Assembly (NCBI GenBank): GCA_910587925.1
Contig: CAJUOC010000040.1
Coordinates: 1 to 16,573, forward strand
DNA: 16,573 bases
Source of the DNA: an uncultured Muribaculaceae bacterium
GTDB lineage: Bacteria > Bacteroidota > Bacteroidia > Bacteroidales > Muribaculaceae
Reading direction: 5' to 3'
Shown here: one piece after another, positions 7,121 through 14,183 of the stretch
Position numbering within the stretch: position 1 is the stretch's first letter
Layout of the letters: each line of letters opens with the position of its first letter
The notes under the pieces: model-generated
What the model saw: the letters and a program-made list of their open reading frames with translations, nothing else
Databases searched by the model: none
Told to the model about the DNA's origin: nothing
Made by a program: the position numbers and the translations under genes

Positions 7121-8676
7121 CGTGAGTAGAATGGGGTTTGGTCTGCGGCGAGCGGAGTCTTGTCGGGAGTGTACCATACAGAGCTTGCGCGGTCGTAGTA
7201 ATAATACAGCTTGTCGGTGTCGGCGTCGACAATCTTGTTGCAGTCCACGGCCACGTCCTTGCCGTCTTGCTTGACAGTGATGTGCTCGGTGAGCTCAAAG
7301 GGATTTTTGATGCGGGTCATCTTGTCGGTGGCGTAGAATACGTCGTCGACGTTGTCGTGATAGCAGAAAAAGCGGTTGTTGAGGTCGCGCACCAGACTCC
7401 AGCCCGTGACGGGGTCGACACTGATATAGGGGTCGGCCACCTCGGTGAGCTTGTCGGTGCCGTAGTATTTGCCCGTATCGGGGTCGTACCAATATACGAT
7501 CTTGCCGTCGGAGTCGAGCACCGGCACATAGTTGGGCCCGACGATGAGGCCGAAGCCGGGGTCGAGGTCGACCTCGTTGTAGGGCACCATCTGCACCATG
7601 GGGGTGAGCGACTTCGACACGGTAAAGCGGTACCAGTAGTTGCGCAGGATATCGAAGTGTGCGCCCGAGCCGGCGTAGTCTTTAAACTCGACCACATCGT
7701 AGTCGTGGTCGGGGTCTTCCTTGAAGCGCACCATCACCACCGAGCGCTCGCCCTCGGGGCGGGCCACGCCGCCCGCGGCGAGATTGCGGTACTCGGGCAC
7801 ATATCCCACCAGCGAGGTACCGTCGGCCGAGGGTACAAGCTCCACATCGCCGTCGGTCTCGCAGCCGGCAGGCACGGTGGGCGTGGCCACATAGTCGTCG
7901 CGGTAGTTGCCGTGGACGTAGTCGCTCTCGGCGGTGACTCCGGCCGGGGCGCAGCAGCCGCGGGAGTTGTAGCGGCGGATGCGCGCCCACTCGATGGCGA
8001 TGGGACAGTCGGGATGCAGGCGCACCTCGACCTTGGCCAGGGCGCGCAGCAGGTGGATGGTGCCCAGGCGGGCATTGTGGTTGATGTCAAACTCCAGCTC
8101 GGTGAGCGCGCCGATGCCAAAGAGCGGTATGAGCCTGTCGGCAGAGGGCATCATGGCTGCGGCGTCGTAGGCATACTCGCCCGCGCAGAGGTCGGCGATG
8201 GTAGTCACGCCGGGGCGCAGCGAGGCATCGTCGGGATACACGGGCCAGTTGACCAGGGCGAGCACCTTGACGCGGGCGCCGCGGATGTCGGAGCGGGTAT
8301 CGCCGCTCACCCAGTATGTCTTGGAGGTGGCGGTGGCGCCGGTGGGGAGCACGGCCTCGACCCGCATCGGGGCGATGAGGCGGTCGTCGTCGCCAAAGAA
8401 GTAGAAGCGGAAGTTGCCGCCGGCGATGTCGATATAATTCTCGTAGCCGTCGCCCTTGTCGTATCCGTCGCCGAGGTACCCCGGAGCGCGCGAGGCCGAC
8501 GGCGACGCTGCCTGCGCCCCGCTCGTGTCGCTCACGGTGATGCTGAAGCCGGCGCGTATCACCGCGGCGTCGCCGCCGCTCACGGCCGGCTCGTCGGCTG
8601 CCGATGAGCAGCCCGCCAGCAGCAGCGAAGCGGCCGCCCACAGCATGAGGATAATATGTCGGGAGGCTACCTTCAT
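7117..8676 (-). CDS. Fimbrillin-family lipoprotein with C-terminal aromatic repeats
   Basis: This 519-residue protein has a lipobox signal LLLAGC (lipid on C23). The region after the signal (FSITVSDTSG, GNFRFYFFGDDDRLIAP) and LLRALAKVEVRLHPD near 209-222 fit the FimA/Mfa fimbrillin fold. The motif FDILRNYWYRFTV (341-353) and NEVDLDPGFGL (367-377) normally mark the fimbrillin C-terminus. Here about 140 more residues follow, containing three imperfect repeats rich in Tyr/Trp/Phe, each ending in a Y-x-[TP]-D-K motif. It is probably a minor or tip subunit. It starts 3 nt after the mfa2 stop codon and its own stop overlaps the next ATG, so it is translated as part of the anchor-tip cluster. Confidence 0.85.
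   Translation of the reverse strand: MKVASRHIILMLWAAASLLLAGCSSAADEPAVSGGDAAVIRAGFSITVSDTSGAQAASPSASRAPGYLGDGYDKGDGYENYIDIAGGNFRFYFFGDDDRLIAPMRVEAVLPTGATATSKTYWVSGDTRSDIRGARVKVLALVNWPVYPDDASLRPGVTTIADLCAGEYAYDAAAMMPSADRLIPLFGIGALTELEFDINHNARLGTIHLLRALAKVEVRLHPDCPIAIEWARIRRYNSRGCCAPAGVTAESDYVHGNYRDDYVATPTVPAGCETDGDVELVPSADGTSLVGYVPEYRNLAAGGVARPEGERSVVMVRFKEDPDHDYDVVEFKDYAGSGAHFDILRNYWYRFTVSKSLTPMVQMVPYNEVDLDPGFGLIVGPNYVPVLDSDGKIVYWYDPDTGKYYGTDKLTEVADPYISVDPVTGWSLVRDLNNRFFCYHDNVDDVFYATDKMTRIKNPFELTEHITVKQDGKDVAVDCNKIVDADTDKLYYYYDRASSVWYTPDKTPLAADQTPFYSR
7120..7506 (-). repeat. Three Tyr-rich protein repeats in the fimbrillin C-terminus
   Basis: Residues 391-519 contain VYWYDPDTGKYYGTDKLTEV, then FFCYHDNVDDVFYATDKMTR, then YYYYDRASSVWYTPDKTPLA. 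The shared pattern is Y-[DH]-x(5-6)-[YFW]-Y-x-[TP]-D-K, recurring at 43 and then 54 residues. They look like small aromatic beta-units, possibly for surface or glycan binding; function unknown. Confidence 0.7.
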
Positions 8677-8679
8677 CTA

Positions 8680-9756
8680 TCAGAGAGTGTCGACGGTCTG
8701 CACCACCATGCGCCAGGCGTTGACGTGGATGTAGGTCTTGCTCCAGCGGTTGTCCCGGTCGAGGAAAAATACCATCGAGTAGTCGTCGCGGCGGTCGAGA
8801 TACTCCTGGTCGGGCATGGCGCGGTGACGCTCGCTCTTCTCGAGCAGGAAGTAGTCGATGTATGGCAGGCGCACGATACGCTCGCCCTCGGCATTGTATA
8901 TGTTGAGCCACGAGCTGCGGCGGCGGTCGGCCATGAGACGGCCCACGGTGAGCTCGCCCAGGGCGGCGCTCACCTGTGTGATGGCGCGCGAGCGGCCGGG
9001 GACGTCGGCCTCGGTGTCGGTATAGTCGGGCACGTCGATGCCGGCCGTACCCGAGCGGGTGTGCCAGGGAAAGTATGTGAGGCGCTCGTCGGCCATGAGG
9101 GAGTTGTCCCAGTCCATCAGGCCGTTTTCGTCGGTGATGGTGATGGTAAACTGCGATGCGTCCAAAGGCTCGCCCGAGAGATGCTGGAGCATGACGTGGA
9201 TGTCGTTGGTATCCTTGGTGAGGCTCACGGTATATATATGTGTGCCCTGGGTCGAGGGGAAGTCCTGTGCGTCGAGGCGGCCGTGGTAGAGATAGTCGAG
9301 ACAGTCGTCGACACGGCTGCCGTCGGTGCCCCAGGGGCCGGGGATGTGGGCCTTGCGGGCGCCGAGACTGCACTGCAGGCCGGTCTTGATGTCGGTGTCG
9401 GCCACGCCGAAGTGGGTGCGGTGGCCCTCGCCGCACCATGCCACCAGGGTGTAGGTGCCCGGCTCCACCTCGATATCCATCATGTAGCCGGGAGCCGAGA
9501 GGGCCTCGCCGCTCTCGTGGCGGGTGAGCACCACCCGGCCCGTGCGGTCGTCGATCACGTAGAGCGTGACGGAGCGCACCTCGCTGGGAAAGGCGTCGGC
9601 AAACTTCATGTTGCGGTCGTAGACAAACCGCACCTTGTAGTAAGGGTCGCAGTCGCCCTCACCGTCGTAGATGAGGCCGTCGCACGAGGCCAGGCCGATG
9701 GCGGCGACTACGGCGGCGACCGTGGCGAGGATATGTCGGTAGATGCTGTGTTTCAT
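8680..9756 (-). CDS. mfa2: FimB/Mfa2-family fimbrial anchor lipoprotein
   Basis: In characterised Bacteroidales pili the FimB/Mfa2 subunit holds the base of the fibre to the outer membrane and limits its length. This 358-residue protein has a lipoprotein signal (IGLASC, lipid on C25) followed by CDGLIYDGEGDC and YYKVRFVYDRNMKFADAF, a classic Mfa2 N-terminus. Length is normal for the family. It lies 187 bp downstream of mfa1, beyond a terminator-like hairpin, and directly before two further fimbrial subunit genes. Another hairpin (9767-9783) lies 10 nt upstream of its start codon. The symbol is by family membership, not proven orthology. Confidence 0.9.
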   Translation of the reverse strand: MKHSIYRHILATVAAVVAAIGLASCDGLIYDGEGDCDPYYKVRFVYDRNMKFADAFPSEVRSVTLYVIDDRTGRVVLTRHESGEALSAPGYMMDIEVEPGTYTLVAWCGEGHRTHFGVADTDIKTGLQCSLGARKAHIPGPWGTDGSRVDDCLDYLYHGRLDAQDFPSTQGTHIYTVSLTKDTNDIHVMLQHLSGEPLDASQFTITITDENGLMDWDNSLMADERLTYFPWHTRSGTAGIDVPDYTDTEADVPGRSRAITQVSAALGELTVGRLMADRRRSSWLNIYNAEGERIVRLPYIDYFLLEKSERHRAMPDQEYLDRRDDYSMVFFLDRDNRWSKTYIHVNAWRMVVQTVDTL

Positions 9757-9766
9757 ATATGCGGTG

Positions 9767-9783
9767 GCGGCCTGAAGGGCCGC
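9767..9783 (-). promoter_or_regulatory. Hairpin just upstream of the mfa2 start codon
   Basis: GCGGCC (9767-9772) pairs with GGCCGC (9778-9783) around a 5-base loop. In the mRNA it ends 10 nt before the AUG, where it could affect ribosome access. No T-run follows. Confidence 0.45.
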
Positions 9784-9804
9784 TCGGGATAGTCTGATTA
9801 GGAG

Positions 9805-9820
9805 GAAAGCGCTTGCTTTC
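9805..9820 (-). promoter_or_regulatory. Second hairpin in the mfa1-mfa2 gap
   Basis: GAAAGC (9805-9810) pairs with GCTTTC (9815-9820) across a 4-base loop. It lies between the terminator and the hairpin at the mfa2 start. Role unknown; it could be a processing or protection element. Confidence 0.35.
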
Positions 9821-9856
9821 AGAGGGTATTGCCGGAGAGACGTGGTGGGAGGAGTG

Positions 9857-9907
9857 GGAAAAAGAAGACCGGCGGCGGTCGGGGCCTTGCGCGGCCGCCG
9901 CCGGTCT
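9857..9907 (-). terminator. Intrinsic terminator-like hairpin after mfa1
   Basis: AGACCGGCGGCGG (9866-9878) pairs perfectly over 13 bp with CCGCCGCCGGTCT (9895-9907). On the - strand the stem is followed at once by TCTTTTTC (9865-9858), the expected U-rich tail. It begins 36 bp after the mfa1 stop. No promoter box is seen between it and mfa2, so it should act as a leaky terminator that lowers expression of anchor and tip genes relative to the stalk gene. Confidence 0.78.
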
Positions 9908-9943
9908 GCGGGTATTATTGCACTAAAGAATTATGGAGGGGCA

Positions 9944-11800
9944 TCAGAGCTCTACACTCTGGTCGACAATCTTCCAGGAGAGGATGTTGATGTTGACGCC
10001 AAGGTAGTAGAGGGGATCCTCTTCCTTGTCGCTCTTGACCTTCTCGTCGGGATCAAACACGCCGTGGCCCACGTGGGTGAAAGAGCTGATGTTCATGCGG
10101 TACCAGTGGTTGCGCACCACGCCGTAGTAGCCCTCGACAATCTTGCCCTTGTCGGCTGCGGCAGCCTGATGCTCGACGGGGATGTAGTATACGTTCATAC
10201 CGTCGTTGTAGCTCACGGCGGGGTAGTCGGAGTCGACAGCGGGCTGCACGGCGTCCATGGCGGTCTGGAGGGCGGTCACGTCAGCAGATACCATCTTACC
10301 TGTGGTGGCGTCCCAGGAGTAGAGAGTCAGGCCGGCCTTTGCCTTGAGGGTGATGTGGCCGGTGAGGCCCGAGCCGTCGGCGGCCGGCTCAAAGGCGGTG
10401 GCGTCGATCTGCTTGTAGTGGGTCTTGTCGTCGGCGTCGGTGCCGGTGAAGGTGTAGAAGTTGAGGTTGTCCTTGCTGCCGTTCTCAATCTTGGAGAGCA
10501 TGTAGTTGATGTATGCCTCCTCGGTGTAGAGCACGTTGTGGTAGCGGATCATGTCGATGGCGTTGCCGGCATCGTCGCAGATGCGTGTCTTGAGGATGAC
10601 GTGGGTGGTCTGGTTGGGCAGCACATTGTTGTTGCCGTCGGCGTCGGTCACAAAGAGGCTTGCGGCGGCGCTGGTGTGCTCGTTGCAGTAGTCATACTCG
10701 CCGGCCTTGCGGGTGTTGGCGTTGAAGGTGCCGTATACGAGGCCGAGTGCGTCGGGATTGGTGGCGATAGCCTCGGTCACGTCGGGCATCTCGTTGCCCT
10801 CGGCAAAGGCGCGGTCGTCGTAGAGAGCGCCCTTGGCCCAGTAGGAGCGGTGGAAGGCGGGCACGTTCCAGGCGGTGAAGGGAGCGGCGCTCTGCCAGCC
10901 TGCCAGGAGCTGCTTTGACATGTGGGCCTTGGTGGCGGTGCCGTTGAGCGACCAGCCGATCACCTCCAGGTAGAGGTCGGTGCTGGCCTCGGTGTTGCCG
11001 CCCTCGTCGTTGGGCTTGCCGGCCACGCTCTCGTCGAGCTTGTAGAGCTTGCGGCCGTCGGTGAGAGTCTTGTCGGGCTCAGCGTCGACATAGAGCTGTA
11101 CCTTGGCGGCGAGGCGCTCGACATATACCTTGACGGCGTTGCCCGATGCCACGGCCAGCTCGGGGGTGAGCTTGAAGTCGTCCTCATCGAGCTCGGTCAC
11201 GTAGGGATAGGTGTTGGTGTGGTGGTCGGTGCCGTCGAAGTATGCCGAGGTCGACATCACCATGCAGGCGGCATCTTCCTTGCCCGAGCCGTCCTCGGTC
11301 ATCACGCTCAGTGTGCGCGAGTAGGTGTCGAGCTTGGCGGCGGTGGCAGCCAGAGTGGTCTCGGGGGTGAAGTCGGGGGCGTTGAGCACAGTGATCATGT
11401 ACTTGGGCCAGCCTTTACCGGTGAGGTCCTCGAGCACGAGGATATTGTCTTTGCCCATGTACTCGACATTGTGGTCGGCGGGCAGACCCTGGTCGGTGAA
11501 GGAGGGGTCTACCACGCTGCCCTCGAGCACATACTGGCCGCCCTCGTCGAAGAAGAAGAATTGTGCGTGAGCCACCTTGTGCTCGTTGTAGCTGCCATAC
11601 TTGAAGCCATTGTCCTCGGTGGGAGTGGAGGTCGACTTGCCGGCGATGCTGTTGACGTCGGCGATGCTGATTTTCATGTACGCGCTCTGGCCGACAGGAT
11701 CGATTACGGGCTCCTGGCCGCCAAACTTCTCGTCGTCGGAGCAGCCGGCGAGCATAGCTGCGGCGGCGAGTCCGAGAGTGAGTCTGCTGATAGTGTTCAT
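9944..11800 (-). CDS. mfa1: Mfa1-family major fimbrillin (pilus stalk subunit)
   Basis: This 618-residue lipoprotein precursor (MLAGC, lipid on C20) should polymerise into the pilus shaft on the outer surface. Family marks are NEHKVAHAQFFFFDEGG (72-88), VKVYVERLAAKVQLYVD (223-239) and the C-terminus, where GYYGVVRNHWYRMNI (567-581) is followed by GVNINILSWKIVDQSVEL (601-618). In this family that C-terminal region provides the donor strand for the next subunit. The frame is open to 12442, but the longer product overlaps the DUF3868 gene and buries the signal peptide, so the ATG at 11800 is chosen. It follows the DUF3868 gene by 44 AT-rich bases without a Shine-Dalgarno sequence. Only Lys, and no Arg, occurs between C20 and R162, which bears on how it matures. 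Confidence 0.93.
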   Translation of the reverse strand: MNTISRLTLGLAAAAMLAGCSDDEKFGGQEPVIDPVGQSAYMKISIADVNSIAGKSTSTPTEDNGFKYGSYNEHKVAHAQFFFFDEGGQYVLEGSVVDPSFTDQGLPADHNVEYMGKDNILVLEDLTGKGWPKYMITVLNAPDFTPETTLAATAAKLDTYSRTLSVMTEDGSGKEDAACMVMSTSAYFDGTDHHTNTYPYVTELDEDDFKLTPELAVASGNAVKVYVERLAAKVQLYVDAEPDKTLTDGRKLYKLDESVAGKPNDEGGNTEASTDLYLEVIGWSLNGTATKAHMSKQLLAGWQSAAPFTAWNVPAFHRSYWAKGALYDDRAFAEGNEMPDVTEAIATNPDALGLVYGTFNANTRKAGEYDYCNEHTSAAASLFVTDADGNNNVLPNQTTHVILKTRICDDAGNAIDMIRYHNVLYTEEAYINYMLSKIENGSKDNLNFYTFTGTDADDKTHYKQIDATAFEPAADGSGLTGHITLKAKAGLTLYSWDATTGKMVSADVTALQTAMDAVQPAVDSDYPAVSYNDGMNVYYIPVEHQAAAADKGKIVEGYYGVVRNHWYRMNISSFTHVGHGVFDPDEKVKSDKEEDPLYYLGVNINILSWKIVDQSVEL

Positions 11801-11844
11801 TGCTTCTGAAAATTGTTTATGATTGATATTATTGTGTTTGCGTG

Positions 11845-13302
11845 TCAGTCTTCGGGGGTGATGAGATATGTCACCGCGGGGGTGTCGCGCAGGCGGCGCA
11901 GGTCGGCGGCCTGCTCGCGGGCGATGTCGAGACCGGCCGCTGCGGCGGCGTCGAGCAGGGTGGCGGCGCGGTCGAGGTCGCCGGTGCGGGCAGCCATCAC
12001 GCCGCGGGTGTACACGGCCTCGGGGGTATCGCCGGCGGCGCCGAGATATCGGCCGGCGGCAGCCATATCGCCGCGGGCCATCGATACGTTGGCGGCATTG
12101 AGGGCGGCGGCCTCGTCGCGGGGATAGATGCGGGCGGCCGTGAGCATCACGTCGCCAAACTCGCGGCTGCCCTCGTCGAGGGTGGCGGCGATGCGCTGGA
12201 AGTCGACGGGGCGCAGGCGGTCGGGCGCGGTGGCGTATACGCGCTTGAGCTCCTCGATGTCGACAAAGGTGCGTATGCGGTACTTGACGGTATAGTCGGA
12301 GTGGCGCAGCGCAGGATAGATCTCGGCCAGCATGGTACGGTACTCGGCCGGGAAGCGGCGGCGCAGCTCGTGGTCTTTGGGGTCGGGGGCCATGTCGGAG
12401 TCTATCACGGCGAGTATCTCGTCGCGGTGGGGCAGCGAGCACTGCTCGACCCAGGCGCGCAGGCCGGCCCAGTCCTCGGGCTCATAGTCGGTCGACATGA
12501 TGGCGGGGTCGAAGTGGTAGTGCTCGCGCACATACTCCTTGAGGGCGGCAGTACGGCCCATGGCGAGGCGCACGTTGTTGTCCCACGGCCCCTCGGGCGA
12601 TGCAAAGCCCTTGATGGTCACGCGGGTGATGATGGCGTCGGGGTCTTGCTTCACCTTGTCGATGGAGGCGATGATCTTGGCAAGCTCCTCGGTGTTGCGG
12701 CGGTAGGTGGGGCGTATCTCGGTGCGGTTGACGATGAAGTCGACAAAGGCGCGGCCCTCGGCCGAGCGCTCGATGGCGCTGTCGCCCAGCATGGCCACGT
12801 AGCGGAATGGCGGCTCGAAGCGGCGCGGCGACAGGTCGAGCTCGGCCAGCGGGGTATCGCCCTCGGCGACGGGGGCGTCGCAGCAGTTGGCCACGGCGCG
12901 GCGCATTTCCACCCGCGAGCGCTCCATCCATCCGGCAAATGGCACCTCGGCGCGGTAGCGCAGCGCCAGGGGCGAGCCGCCGTAGGTGAGCTGCTCGCCG
13001 GGGGCGAGGTCGGAGTTGCGCAGGTGGGAGTAGTAGCGGTTGCGGCCGGCGATGCGTATGGGAGTAAGCTCAAGGCTGTCGGCGCTGTCGAGCGAGCGCA
13101 CCACCGGGGTGAATATCACCTCGCGGTCGCGGCCGGGATTGACGCTGCGGGGATTGATGTCGAGCGCCACCACCAGCTCGGAGCCTTCGCGGGCCACCTT
13201 GATGTCGCGCACCCGCAGCTGCACCTCGGCGGCGACGGGCATGGCCGCGGCGGCACACACCGCTGCCAGCGCAATATTTCGTATCACGGCTGTATGCTTC
13301 AT
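11845..13302 (-). CDS. DUF3868 / OmpA-like pilus-associated protein
   Basis: This 485-residue protein has a Sec signal peptide (about 1-25, cut near VAA-EVQL). An N-terminal beta-rich region (about 26-125) corresponds to DUF3868. An OmpA/MotB-like segment (about 185-275) carries TRVTIKGFASPEGPWDNN and RLAMGRTAALKEYVRE, the motif that binds peptidoglycan in OmpA-family proteins. The C-terminal ~130 residues are Ala-rich helices resembling TPR units (AANVSMARGDMAAAGRYL, GVMAARTGDLDRAATLL). It probably sits at the outer membrane or periplasm and tethers pilus assembly to the cell wall; the role is inferred from its place directly before mfa1. C140 and C141 are adjacent. It starts 13 bp after the DUF3575 stop. 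Confidence 0.87.
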   Translation of the reverse strand: MKHTAVIRNIALAAVCAAAAMPVAAEVQLRVRDIKVAREGSELVVALDINPRSVNPGRDREVIFTPVVRSLDSADSLELTPIRIAGRNRYYSHLRNSDLAPGEQLTYGGSPLALRYRAEVPFAGWMERSRVEMRRAVANCCDAPVAEGDTPLAELDLSPRRFEPPFRYVAMLGDSAIERSAEGRAFVDFIVNRTEIRPTYRRNTEELAKIIASIDKVKQDPDAIITRVTIKGFASPEGPWDNNVRLAMGRTAALKEYVREHYHFDPAIMSTDYEPEDWAGLRAWVEQCSLPHRDEILAVIDSDMAPDPKDHELRRRFPAEYRTMLAEIYPALRHSDYTVKYRIRTFVDIEELKRVYATAPDRLRPVDFQRIAATLDEGSREFGDVMLTAARIYPRDEAAALNAANVSMARGDMAAAGRYLGAAGDTPEAVYTRGVMAARTGDLDRAATLLDAAAAAGLDIAREQAADLRRLRDTPAVTYLITPED

Positions 13303-13315
13303 AGATTGGTGAGAA

Positions 13316-13924
13316 TCAGAATGTGTAGATGAGGTTGATGGCTGCCTTGGTGGGGCCTACGTAATTGTGTGGCTTGTCGGTCTCGACCTTGCGGCCGCAG
13401 TCGGCACACTCGTATACATCGGAGCGGGTGTATACCCAGCCGAAGCCTATCTCGGCCTCGATATTCCAGCGGCGGTCGAGTATCCACGAGTAGCCGTATG
13501 CGATGCCGGCGCCGACCATCCAGCCCTGATAGCGGAAGTCGCGCAGCTTGCTGAAGTCTGTGCCGAGAAATTTGAAGTTGAGGTCGAGATTGCCGTAGTT
13601 GTACTGGCCGCCGAGCAGATGCGCGCCCACAAAGTGGCCCGAGAATGCCTGGCAAAACCAGTAGCGGCCCTCGGGCTGCACCAGCCAGTGTTTCCAGCGG
13701 TGGTCGCCGCCCACTGTCCATGCGTTGAGGTTGCCGCTGAGCTCGGCGGTCCAGCGGGGGGCGAGACGCATCTCGCCGGCGATGTTGGCGGTAAGGGTGG
13801 CGTCGTAGAGCAGATTGGTCTTCACGGCAAAATCCTGCGCCCCGGCGCCCGGCATTGCGAGCACATACAGGCACAGAGCCACCAGCATACGATATTTCAA
13901 GCAATAGTTGATAATAGTTTTCAC
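13316..13924 (-). CDS. DUF3575 outer-membrane beta-barrel protein, GTG start
   Basis: This 202-residue first gene of the pilus operon has a signal peptide with a basic n-region and a cut near GAGAQ-DFAVK. Alternating aromatic strands follow (VKTNLLYDATLTANIAGEM, WKHWLVQPEGRYWF, GWMVGAGIAYGYSW, WNIEAEIGFGWVYT) and the protein ends in INLIYTF with a terminal Phe, the usual signal for outer-membrane barrel insertion. DUF3575 proteins commonly precede Mfa1-type operons; no biochemical role is firmly known to me. The start is GTG: an in-frame TAG lies two codons upstream, and the next ATG (13888) would remove the basic part of the signal. CADC in the last third is a possible metal or disulfide pair. 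Confidence 0.87.
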   Translation of the reverse strand: MKTIINYCLKYRMLVALCLYVLAMPGAGAQDFAVKTNLLYDATLTANIAGEMRLAPRWTAELSGNLNAWTVGGDHRWKHWLVQPEGRYWFCQAFSGHFVGAHLLGGQYNYGNLDLNFKFLGTDFSKLRDFRYQGWMVGAGIAYGYSWILDRRWNIEAEIGFGWVYTRSDVYECADCGRKVETDKPHNYVGPTKAAINLIYTF

Positions 13925-13992
13925 TGCCTATCGGATAGATTCGCTATTATTTAGTCTATAGGATATTGTAGATATTTGGCGTAGCCTAAATC

Positions 13993-14036
13993 TTATGTTG
14001 ACACTGACATAATATGGCCGCGGCTCTCATGCCGCG
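13993..14036 (-). promoter_or_regulatory. Two adjacent hairpins in the pilus operon leader
   Basis: CGCGGC (14019-14024) pairs with GCCGCG (14031-14036), a GC-rich stem in an otherwise AT-rich leader. TTATGT (13993-13998) pairs with ACATAA (14007-14012). Both lie in the predicted ~130-nt 5' leader of the pilus transcript and may act as attenuator, stabiliser or operator. No T-tract marks an intrinsic terminator. Confidence 0.4.
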
Positions 14037-14039
14037 AGT

Positions 14040-14100
14040 CAAATTATTGCACTTTGGGGCTGCAAAATTACTGCGTCGGGCGTGTTAGTGCAATAGTTTG
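14040..14100. repeat. 14-bp inverted repeat bracketing the pilus operon promoter
   Basis: CAAATTATTGCACT (14040-14053) and AGTGCAATAGTTTG (14087-14100) are inverted copies with one mismatch and a 33-bp spacer. One arm overlaps the -33 region and the other sits just after the predicted transcription start, an arrangement suited to a repressor or looping protein. The segment is much shorter than known invertible promoters. Confidence 0.65.
14063..14094 (-). promoter_or_regulatory. Predicted promoter of the pilus operon
   Basis: On the - strand TAATTTTG (14070-14063) matches the Bacteroidetes -7 consensus TAnnTTTG. ATTG (14094-14091), a near match to the -33 TTTG box, lies 20 bp upstream, within the usual spacing. 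Transcription would start near 14056, giving a leader of about 130 nt before the GTG of the DUF3575 gene. No other -7 box was seen between here and the gene. Confidence 0.6.
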
Positions 14101-14104
14101 GGCA

Positions 14105-14113
14105 CCCCCCCCC
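14105..14113. repeat. C9 homopolymer tract between divergent genes
   Basis: Nine consecutive C on the + strand (G9 read in the pilus operon direction) lie about 10 bp upstream of the predicted -33 box of the pilus promoter. A G6 run follows at 14154-14159. Tracts of this length are prone to slippage. Confidence 0.7.
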
Positions 14114-14153
14114 GTTAATTTTATGCAATTTGAGTTAATTTTTCATAATTTTA
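14114..14153. repeat. Imperfect 20-bp tandem repeat, AT-rich
   Basis: 14114-14133 and 14134-14153 match at 15 of 20 bases, both beginning GTTAATTTT. The 20-bp period is about two helical turns. It lies upstream of the rightward promoter box at 14184 and could be a paired protein site or an UP-like AT-rich element. Confidence 0.5.
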
Positions 14154-14183
14154 GGGGGGTAAGTGAGTACTGTCACTTTTTCG

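Noticed and set aside
7138..8607. 489-codon open frame on the + strand opposite the 519-residue fimbrillin gene
   Set aside because: Antisense shadow with Val/Gly/Ala/His bias; the opposite frame has a lipobox and fimbrillin motifs.
11801..12442. Longer N-terminus for the mfa1 frame
   Set aside because: The extension is Arg/Pro/His-rich out-of-frame translation of the DUF3868 gene and would bury the lipoprotein signal at the ATG at 11800.
11842..13332. 496-codon open frame on the + strand opposite the DUF3868 gene
   Set aside because: Same antisense effect; no recognisable domain or signal, and the - strand frame has a signal peptide and an OmpA motif.
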